The notes under the pieces were generated by a model. That model searched no databases, was not told the DNA's origin, and saw only the letters and a program-made list of their open reading frames with translations. A DNA stretch of 64,000 nt from Anadara kagoshimensis (Eukaryota; Mollusca; Bivalvia; Arcoida; Arcidae): assembly GCA_021292105.1 (NCBI GenBank), contig CM037861.1, forward strand, positions 52,044,920-52,108,919. Reading direction: 5' to 3'. Made by a program: the position numbers and the translations under genes. Shown one piece after another: positions 46,401-58,500 of the stretch (position 1 is its first letter; every line of letters begins with the position of its first letter).

Positions 46401-49400
46401 TAGCTAGGCTACAACCGCCACGTGTGAAATCAAATTTTAGAAGGAAAGGAACACGAAATTACTCGTATGTGATGTCAAATATATCAATGGTAGTTTTGGA
46501 CGGAGACATTATACTTCTCAACAATTTTGCGACGGCGGTCATAAACCTTTTTTGGGCCTAAAGTTTGGGACGTCAAACACGTATATACGTGTTAATTTTT
46601 GAAACAGAGACATTATACGTATCAACAATATTGTGACGACGACCACAAAACATGTTTGAGTCTATAGTTTCGGACTTCAAATGGTAATTTTGAATACGTA
46701 TCAACAATATTGTGATGACGGTCATAAAATGTTTTGAGCTTACATTTTTTCCTTACATTTGTTATAGGGGGATTTTTTGACAACAGAAAAAAGTAACACA
46801 CTAAAGAAATATCACCCGATTAGATCCAGTTGGAACTCTCGACATCGTGTTATATAATACTTGTTATTTTATCCTTAGTCAATATGGATAAACTTTCATA
46901 ATAAGTTTTGTTATTGACACCACATCGTAGGTTTGGTTTGTCTTTGTAACGAATATTTTATTATACATTTCAGTATCTAGAACATCGATTTAGTAAAGGT
47001 GTTAGAACAGCAGGATCAATAACATTCTGTGTACAAATGGTATGTATTGTCAACTTTATGAATACATGATGTATCCATTTCATACAGAAGTCAAGTTGTA
47101 ACACGTATTGCTTAGGCGATATATTCAACACAACAAAATGTTCTTGGCTACAGATTATAAGATATTACAGTAAAAATCGCCGCCTTGGTTACTTTGCTAC
47201 AAAGCCTACTTACTTGTTTGTGTGGCGTTTTGGAAAAATGACATGGCGTCAGATTTTTTTCCATGAATGAAAAGACTTGATCCAATTATCAAGTATAGCT
47301 AATAACATACAACTTAGATGTATTGCTCCGTTAATCTCCATTGTTAATACACAACCAAATAAGTTCAGAACATAATGAAATAGATTAAAAAAATACCAAT
47401 CCAGATTCAAAATCACAATTCCAAAGCAAAGTAAAAAAAAACTTTAAAGCTGACTAATTAAGTTAAACACGTGAAATTCCACTAAAGAAGTGAGGCCAGG
47501 TGCTCTGGCAGGGTAAACATCCCCTGCTTCACTAGGGTGTGTAATCAAAATTGAATGAAAGGATCATAAAACTATAGGACGTCAAATATATCTAGCGTAA
47601 ATTAAATAAAAACTAGATTAAGCGATTTATCTGTGCTGTGAAATATTTTTTTGACAAAATTGTTCAAATGGTATTGCAATCTTTATTTCAGTTGTTATAC
47701 ATGGCTTTAGTTCTATATGCACCGTCGCTGGCATTAAATGCAGGTAATCAATACTATAAATTAACCAAATTATAAATAACGACAACATATTTCTTAGACG
47801 ACACTCAAAAACGTGTTCAGAACAGATATTTTGGTAATATTACATTTTTAATTCAAATAGTGTCACCTCATCCAAGCTGATTTTATGATTAAGCCACAAT
47901 TGATAATTTTACCATTTAAGTTACTAAGATACATTTCAATAAATCATTTCCGACCTTCAGTGATAAAATGGCATTTCATGGTTTTTCCTACTTTCCTGAC
48001 AAAAATACATTTCATTTTTTTCCTACTTTCGTAAAATGCACAATGAGTTCCTTCTTTTGTGACGTGTAATTCGATGTTTTTCTACTTTTGTGACAAATGT
48101 TTATTTTATTGTTTTTCGAAACTTTTGTTACAAACCTGTATTTCATCACTTCCCACTTTCAGTGACAAAGATTTTAGTTTTTCCCACTTTCGTGGCAAAT
48201 CCACATTCAATTTTTTTTCACTTTCAGAGAGGGATTCATTTCGATATTTTCTTACTCTCGAGGTAAATGTATATATATATTTCTTTAGTTTTTTTTATTT
48301 GTTTTTCTTCCCTTTTTATAAATCTCAGTCAAAAAGCTATATTGTCATCATACTTTCGGGAAAAAGCAACATTTAATTTTTACTAACTTATGAAAAATCT
48401 GTATTTTTTTGTTTTGCCACTTTCATCTACAAATTTATATTTCATCAATTGTTTTTTTTTTCACTTTGTGTTACATTTTATTTTTTCAGTGACTGGTTTT
48501 ACTCTCTGGGGCTCTGTGATATCAGTTGGTGTTGTCTGCACATTGTATACCACAATTGTAAGTTATCCTAAAACGTTTGTGTTATTGGTTGTATTACATG
48601 TATTTGTGCCATTTTGCAATTAAGTGTAACTATCAAAACATACATACCAGTCCATATTGAAATCACAATACAAAAAGTAAAAGCTTTAAACGCTAGCAAA
48701 TTTAGTAAAACACTTCCACCAGGCTTGAGCGCTTTGATGGGGCAAGCATCTCCTACCTACACCCGCCACTAGTAAAATTCAAATTGGAATAGAAAATAAC
48801 ATGGAACTATTGGACGTCAACTATATCCATGACAGCATTTGATAGAGAGATATCATACTTATCAAAGATAATGTGATGACGACCATTACATTTTGTGAGG
48901 GACTTGATAAGCCTCGGCTTTCAATATCACCGATAGGCATGTCTCTTGAAGTGTTATAGCGGTAAATACAATGTATCCAATAACAATGGAATATATTATC
49001 ATGCATTATTCATATACCCAATGCATAAATAGAAATTAAATGGCTGATGATAATGGTATCAAGCCTGATTGAATATACTTGGCAATGGTCAAAAGAACAA
49101 AAAACAAAAAATACAAAACATCAAAATACCTAAACCAATACTGATATATTACAAAATATATTTTACTTGTATTAATTTAATATGTATTTTGAAGATGTAT
49201 TTGAATAAATATTATAAAACTGTCTATAATAGTACAAGTATACATGTACAGAATTATCACGAATAATCACTAGTAGTTCAGTATTTTGAGGTACACAATC
49301 ATGGACGTGCTTCACGTACGATTCCTAAGCTCGTTCATCAGTTCAATTTAAAGTTTGAACTCGGGAAAAAAATTGGGTAATTCATAAGTTTAAACTCTAA

Positions 49401-52400
49401 CGTTTCACGAACATTCCTATAGTTAAGACGGTTTTCGTGAAACGGACCTAAGAGAATATGTTGTTCCCGAGTGATTGTTATGATGGAAGCTTATAAGACA
49501 CGTATTTGATTATTTTGTACTATAGGGTGGAATGAAAGCAGTGTTGTGGACTGATACATTTCAAGTTGGTATGATGTTTGCTGGTTTATTAGCCGTTCTA
49601 ATAAGAGGTAGTATAGAAATTGGTGGTTTTGGAAATGCGTGGGAAAAAGCGTATGACAGTGGCCGTGTTGTGTTTGACGAGTAAGTGAAAGTCAACAAGT
49701 TTTTTTTAAAATTATTTTGCAAACAACATTGACCTGTCCACTTGACCTTTAAGTGAAATACATTTAATGGACCAGGACATGCGTGTATAAGGAACATATT
49801 TGTTTATTTCATCTATATGCCCTGTTTATGTGTTATCTGACAAATCCTACCACTACCCATGTAATGAATATTCCTAATGTTGTTTGCCTATACCTTGCAA
49901 TCTCGAGTTTCATTTTTGCATCAGTAGTTTTAATTTATGTTTATCTTGCTGATTTCTCAGTTAGTACTTTGTAAAAGTTAAGTATGTGTTTATCAGATTC
50001 AGATTACAAATAACTTTACCTCATTATGTTCAGTGGTTACAACATACAGATCTAGACCCGATAATATTCGCAACTATTTAGGCATTTAATGAATCTTGTT
50101 AAATTCTTAGTTTTAAAAAGTTATTAGTCTATTAGCCGTTATAAGTGGTATTTAAAGTGATACAAAATGTTCTGGACATTTTTTGATACCATGATACTTA
50201 AGGTAGTTCCATACCATAGTGACGTCGTCGTTTTGTGCGTACGGTCGAAATGTCTGATTTGACGTCTTTTTTATCTATGACGTCACGAATGTGTGTTCTT
50301 CGGCGCCTACAGAATTATGGCGGGAACGCTGAACATTACGCTATTATCTGATTATTCAGTAGAATAATTTTCTGCATTCACAAAAGATTAGAATTCACAA
50401 TATCAATTCTTTGCCCTATTTTTAAGAAGAAAATGTATATTGTACATAACGGAAATTAGGTAGATCTACACTTTTGAGAGTACTATTCTAAATAATTGAA
50501 AGATTTGAGTACATTGTTTAAATTTTGAAGACGGTATTTCAAATGCCGGTTTATGTTTGTTTTTTCGGTGATTTTAAATACAAATAGTAGGATACAAACT
50601 GACGATACTGTATAATAATTGTTCTAGGTGTCCAATTTTAGCAGTTTGACTATTGACTATGCTCTTGTATTTGCGTTTCATCCAGCGGCCTAGAATCAAG
50701 AACGCTTCATCAATGTATACGAATCCCCTTTCCACTTTAACTGAGCTGTGTTGGGTAACGGTTGCTATATGGGTTTCTATGGGTGACAGACCATATGATA
50801 TTTCAATTAGTTTTTTTTTCTTTTTGCACAACCAAATAGCTCACAATCAGTGTTTTTGTTTATTTGCTAATACCAAACGAAAAACATTGAGTTCATAATA
50901 GTATACTAGGACATTATTAGAAGCTTCTTACGTAAGGAATGATGATTTTTTCTTGTTTCAGGATTTTGATGCAATTTTATGAAAAAAGTAGCTTGACGAC
51001 CCCCTATTTTTTGTTTCCGAAAATCAAACTTATATATTCATGGGCAATATATGTGAAAATCAGGGGTCGTATTCGACTTAGTTTTTTTAAAATCTACAAA
51101 TTAACGAAAGGGTGTTACTTTTAGTTTTCCGAAAATTTAATGTTCTCTCTTGATAGGTGGCGCTGTAGAAAAATACCACGTGACCGGAAGTAAAATTCCA
51201 TTGGTACAATTAATCTCCATGACATAATGGTTAATTTAAATGCAAGACACTTTTGGTTTCTAAGCATGACAAAAAAATATTAAAGCTTATTTATTGATAA
51301 CAGTAGTTAAAATTTGATCATTTATGTCGTGAAAATGGCCACCAGGTGGCGCTTCAGAACTTCTTAAGGAAGTCGAATACCAGCCCTGAAATTTCGGCAT
51401 GTTGAATGGTTTATGCCCATGTACAACATATCAAAATTTCAATATGTGTTTTCAGGCGATTTGTAAAGTATGGAACTACCTTAAATGCCATTTTACATGT
51501 TAAAATGTGGAATAAAATTGGTTTATTGTGTATTTGTTATAGTTTCAGCCCAGATCCCATTGTAAGACACAGTGTATGGTCACTTGTTATAGGAGGTACG
51601 TTTACCTGGGTAGCTATATATGGTGTAAATCAAGCACAAGTACAGAGATGTTGTACATGTCCAACATTGAAGAAGGCACAGATGTAAGTAGTATTGTATA
51701 CACATACATACATATACGTCGAATATAGTGTTAGTGTTTTTGCTTCCTACTGCGTTTTAGTCTTCGTTGCAGTTTATTAATTGAAACTGATAAATCTATA
51801 AAGCTAAAACGTACCTAATAATAATCAATTAGCCTACACTCTGCTCTGTTTACAAGGCTATGATTTGTCTGGTAGCTTACAATGTAATTTGATGTCCATT
51901 TTAGAACAACTAGCCTTAATGATTCAAATCAATTGAAGATTGTAAATTCCTAGTTAAGTTTATTTTGTTTCAGTGCAATGTTGTTACACTTCCCAGAAAT
52001 ATGCCTTATACTTTATGGGCTCATATAATATGTGTTTTATTGTGTTCCAATACATTGTGGTTAATCTGCCAAGAACTGTGTCTAATACTTTATGACTTTA
52101 TATAATATATGTCATAATTTCTTTTAGTGCAATGTGGTTAAACTTCCCGGGCCTATGTCTGATACTGTATCTCAGTTGTCTTATTGGAATTGTTGTGTAT
52201 GGTTTGTACAGCCAATGTGATCCCTTCACATTTAAACTAGTACAAACATCCGATCAGGTATGTCTGTTTGTATGTTAAAAATATATTATGGAAACTTTCT
52301 GGATTTGATAGTTGTCAAAGTTACCTAGATCAAATCTAACAGACATGAAAATGCAAAAATATAGCTAATTCCATATTATACCAGTTTTAATTTTGCAGCA

Positions 52401-55400
52401 CTAGACGGCCGATTTGGAATGCAATTCCTCATCAGTAGTTCTGAAACCATTTTTTTTTAAATAAGATGAACTTAACAATAACCAGAGCAATGATGAAGGC
52501 GTCACAACTAACGAATAATAAAACCATTAATTAATATAAAAATGCTTACCTTTGATTGACGCTGGATAATTAGTAAATAGTATCTAATGATGTGGAATAC
52601 AGTACAGACCTGTCCAAAGTTTAACACTAAGCTAACAAATAAATGCTGAAGCGGCAGCTCACCTTGATCCCACATTATCTGTATCTCGACAGCTGTTCAG
52701 CAACTCGACAGGCAGCTTTTCGACCATTAGGTAACCATATCTGGGTCACTAAACAGCCAAACTTTCGACAGGACTGTACTGTATGTACTTATGCAAGGAA
52801 TCAACGATCAAACCACTTATGTTTTCTTAACATAATCTCAAACTGTGCAAGTAGAAATATTCTCTATACACTATTGCTTTAGAGTTTTGCGGTCGTTGGT
52901 CAGTCACAACTTTTTTACGTCATCATGGTACAGAAAACATTTACACTTGCAGTAAAAGAGATTGCCTAATGCCAAGTACATGTACTTGTGTTTTAGTTGC
53001 ATATTTCTTTCTCCAATCTTCAGTATTCCTTCTCTATTTTATTCTCTCCAAAAGTTAATATAAGATCCCTTAAACGTAGAAAAAATATTACCAAATTATG
53101 AAGAACAAATTTATCATGCCCGTTTCCCTATAATTAATAATATAAATAAAAGAAACGACTAACAATGAAACTATCTATATTGTGTTTCTTCCAGAGTCCT
53201 ATTCTCTATACAGATCACACATTTTTTATTTTCTTGATTTATGATTTTCAGTAATTCTATTATAAACATCTGCATACTATATTTCAGCTACTACCATTGT
53301 TTGTTATGGATGTTCTAGGATATTTGACCGGGTTTCCAGGGTTATTTGTGGCGTGTCTCTTTAGTGGTGCTCTCAGGTAAACGAACATTGCTTTTCAGTC
53401 ACGTTTACTGTCTTTCAGTCAAACTGTTGGAACAAATTTACTGTATTTCATTCGATCTGTTGGAACCATTTTTCCGAAGAATAATGTGTTTATTGAATTT
53501 ATCTTTGCTGTTATTGAATATGAAACAACAAGTATTACGGAAAACCACAAGAATAATAACAATCCACTCGGCAAACATCGTCACGGAATTGGGCAAGTTG
53601 TGACGAGTGAATATCAACCTACTCTTCATTTGAACTGTCTGTAATTTTTATGCACTGTAATACAGAAACTATTTCTAGAAATATAAATGATGCATTTACA
53701 TATTCGTTGCCATGTGTATTTTGCAAGTGACATCCATAGTTTATTACACTAACATCTTTAAAAAAATTTAAACGTTAGAATTCCAGTGTGCATGTAGGTG
53801 ATTCTATTGAGTATATTTGTATATTAAAGTATTAAAATTTGTTTTGTTTCGATGGATCATTTGTTTTTCTTTAGCGATATTATGGAGGGCATTATTAGCC
53901 TAAACTTATCAAGGCCCAAAAAAACTTTTGTTGCCATTGTTGATAAGTATGGTTTCTTTGTATCGTATTGATTCTTAATGTTTTTACATTTCCATTGTTC
54001 CTTTCATTCATAATTTTGATTACACACGTGCCATGTGTAGCTAGAAAGCACGAGGTACTTACGTACCATTTCGGTGCACCCGGCCTCACTTTACTTCGCG
54101 GAAGTTTACATGTGTATTTTGCTCAAGGATTGTAAATTGGACAAGGATAAGTATGTTTGTTTTTATGTAAACTAAAACCATATAAATGTTTATTTTAATT
54201 AGAAGTTTACATAGTTGAATCATTTGCATTGCAATTCATAACTGTTTCTTCCAATCATTAAATATCTGTTTGTATTTCAGCACTATATCTTCAGGGTTAA
54301 GTTCGTTGTCTGCCGTAGTTCTTACTGATGTCATCAAGGCTTACTTTATTAAGGATCTGTCTGAGGAGAGGGCAACTTTCATATCAAAGATCATAGGTAA
54401 TTCTTACAAAAAGAAGAAGTGTACGGGTAATGTATGTGTATGTTTTACATCACAAAGATGCTTACCCTTCCGGAGTACACGACCTCGCTTTCCTTGGTCT
54501 AAATTACCGCTAACAGATCACAGTTTCACTCGACATCTAGATTGAAATCTCACAGAAAGATGTTAATGGTAGTTAATCGCTTACCGATTGTCAGTAGTCT
54601 CCTGTGAGTATTCCGGTCTGCCTCTTCTACCATCTTGGAACTAACCGCCTCCATATAAGTGAAAAGTATTCGCCATGGCATTAACACAATTACTGTAAGT
54701 AAACTCCATCTCAATACCTAAGATATGACTGAAAATACGTGCAAAGAAGATAACACTGTAAAATAGTCAAGTTAATTCATCGGTAATGCAATACCAGAAT
54801 GAAGAACCTTTTACCTATATCGGTAAGGTATATCTCGAATTATATCTCAAAATGGGCTGCCTATAACAATTAATTTATAAATTTTCAATATATCCATCGA
54901 GTTGGCTGTTGCTGTTTATGTCTCTGTAAGTTCATATAGTAGCAGAATAGCACAGTATTATTTGATTAAAATGTTTTGAATATTTTGTCTATTTTTAAAG
55001 TTTTGGTGTTTGGAGTAGCTTGTCTAGGATTAACATACATCGCATCATTATTAGGAGGTGTTCTACAGGTAACGTATCATTGTTTATATTATTGTTTTTA
55101 AACAACTTTAAACTCTTTTAAATATAAATTTCTAACCGATGGTTCAAACATTTTCTGTAAAAAGGTCTATAACCAGTATCAAAGGTTTAACTACAAGCAA
55201 TCTCTGCATCTTAATCTATCTGGGTTTTTAGTGTTCATGCAACCTTAACAAGGTTAGTGACTGGTTCACTAATTCCTACCGTTGTGGAGACATGGTTCCA
55301 AATTTAAGTTATATTGTGTCACTGGTTAATACATTGTTCAATATTTACGGTCAATATCCCTAATCCTAATCACAGTTCTCTTAAACTGCTCATTGCACTT

Positions 55401-55506
55401 TGACGAAACAACTTGAAGTTATAATGTACATGTTGTTGGTCTGTTCTGTTACAGTTCAGCTTCATCAAGTAATGACAATTATTGAAGCACCTGTAAAATA
55501 TAATAT

Positions 55507-55554
<48 letters not shown>

Positions 55555-58500
55555 ACTAGTCTCTTGACCCACATTCATCATCGTTTTATCTTCAAATACA
55601 TATTACTTGCCTGTTTTGGTTAATTTATATATTTTACAAGTAGCCCAAATATTTAAAAAAATCTTTCTCTTTTTTCTTTAACTTTTCAGATGATGGGGGT
55701 TATTTTGCTTTCACTGAAATCCTTGTTTTGTTTCAGGCAGCTTTAAAGTTGTTTGGCATGATTGGCGGACCACTACTGGGAGTGTTCATACTTGGAATGA
55801 TATTTCCATGGGCTAATGAATGGGTATATATTACTACATTTCTATTAAATATGTACTAATTAAAATCAAATTGAACATAACATATACATGTATTAGAAAT
55901 AAAACCAAGTTACTGTTGTATTTTCCACTCATTTGCCAGACACGGGAAACCTAATGCTTAAACTACATGTACAAAATATATACACCTTTAAACATTAAAA
56001 TATAACATAATTGTATAAAACACTAACATAGACTATATAAACATTCCCTCGTTTAACATGTATATAGCTGTTCTCAGAAACCAATACTACACAAAATTGT
56101 CTGAAACACTACGGCCGTGTTTAAACATTTTCCTCAATAAAAATTCGGGGAATGAAAAAAAAGGTTTGCTGCTAATTCAAGTATGTGTGTATTTAGCTTT
56201 ACGAAGGTTATCAGAAAAAATGAAGGCATTAAATTTATTTATGCTAACAATCTTAAATGTACATTGACCTTGTACTAAACATCTGAAATAAAACTAGAAA
56301 TAGAAACTTACTTAAATGATTACATCATTATTAGTATGACTATTGTGACTTAACATTTTATTTCTATCATTCACTCATACATTTTCTATGTTTAGGGGGC
56401 GTATACTGGATTAATAAGTGGCTTAGCTTTTATGTTTTGGATTGGTATTGGATCAGAAATTTACAAGCCTAACAATCCAAAATCACCTATTTCTACTGCC
56501 GGATGTAACTGGAATCTCACAACAACTACATCTATGACCACAGCCATGACGTCATTATCTTCATCAACCATTCAGACAACATTTACTGATCAAATCTTTA
56601 ACAATGAAACAGCCATTATTGAGAGGTATGTATTATTCGTTGGATGTAACTTTATGAGCCAGTACGTATTAGATTCCGTTACATAAATATTTATAATGAA
56701 ATAAAAAATTCCATCCATTGTTTTTCGTGAGCTAATGATTGAGACACTGTATGGGGGACACTCGTTACCTTTAGCGATTGTCTAAAAATCTCCAATTATA
56801 CCCCCACAGTGTAAAACATTAACACTCATTATTTGTTCTATTTGCCATACCCAGTTTGCACACTTGGTTAGCACTACAATACTAGTATTTCGAAAAAGTC
56901 CGATTTGCAAAATTTAATAAACAAATAACTAAGAAGAAACAAGTACAATGAAATGAAAATACAAAGTTTAGTTAAAGTTAGCCATTAATAAAAACTATAA
57001 TTAGATGTGTTATTTATGGTTATATGTCAACGTTTTTGTTTGCATTGTATTGTTTATATACAGAATATAATTCGGGGCAATGTTTTGCTTTGTTTAAATT
57101 TTACTAGTCCTTATGTTTTGGGGCCACATTTTAATTCCGTTTGGTCCTGTACAGTATTTGTTTTCGGACCACATTTTTGTGTTCTATTTGAATTTCATTG
57201 AAATTTGATAATTTTAAATAAAAAATGGTATTACATTTTACATTATGGGTTTGGTGCATCAATATTTTTTTTAGAATCTTCATTACTAATTACATGTATA
57301 TATTAAAAAAATTTCAATAATTACATTTTGTATTGCATTTTAGTCCGATTGATGAATTGGTAGGCTTGTGGTTTATAATTTTATTTTATGCTTATCTCAG
57401 TAAGCTCGTTTTTCTTTTCTCTCCGTACTTCGAGGAATTCATATGCAAATTTTTGTTATAATTCATTTAATCTTACCCTTTAATATTATTTGTATAAGGT
57501 CTCTTTTTCATTAACACGACCTGGTATTTTTCTCTTTTTTTTTGTATTTACAGCAATCCTCTACAGCGTTTATATTCTTTGTCGTATATCTGGTTTAGTG
57601 CTACTGCAGTTTTATGGGTTGTGGGTATTGGTCTTATCGTTAGTTTTATTACAGGTAAAGATCAAGTAAAATAAATTAAATATATTTTGTATAAACATTT
57701 TTTTTAAGTTTACATGTTTAACTTAATTTTACCATATTAAAGTTATTACTTTGCGTTTGGAATTTGTTTTGGATATGGATTGTTATGTTTGATTTTGTCA
57801 TATTACTTGACGTTCCCGTAATAGTTTTTTATTAAAAAGCATTCAACCTCTTTCCGTGTCATCCGTCAAAACTGAATACTAGTAGCAAACTGTAGAAAAA
57901 CATATATTACACACGATGCTTTTAGACGTTTTATAAGTGGCGCGTGTAGCTAGCGTGAGGTGCTTTTCTTTCTGGAGCACCCGGTTTCATGTCCTTGGTA
58001 GAAGTTCATTTGGTTAACTTAGTTTGCGAGTTTTATAGATTTTACTGTGATTTTGACAGGGATTTTTTGTTTGTAATTGATTTCTCCTGTATCATATTGT
58101 TTATTTCCTGATTGTTACTTGTCCATTAAGTAAATAGTGCACCGGATTACTAGACACTTTTTATAATTTAACTGACACTCATTAAAAGTCAGCAGTTTAT
58201 TATAAATGGTCTTTATACGTATACATGTATTTTGCGTATTCAGGGTGATTTGTGTGATTCGGATATCGCCAAGTATGTACATGCATGCTACAACTTAATA
58301 GAAAAATATACTTGCGTTAGATCGATATACATACAAAGTGATATAGTAACATGTTTCGTTTTACAATTTATAGTCATATGCCCTTATTCTATAAAATCTT
58401 TTCACTCCGGTATTAGCCATTGTATATCTGTCCTACCCCTGAAGATGTTCATATCTTACAAGTAAAACTTTATGATAGTCATAAATGTTTCACACTTGTA

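Noticed and set aside
56105-56120. Another hammerhead copy, because of a CGGCCGT string
   Set aside because: The CTGATGA core and stem II are absent nearby, so the string alone is coincidence.
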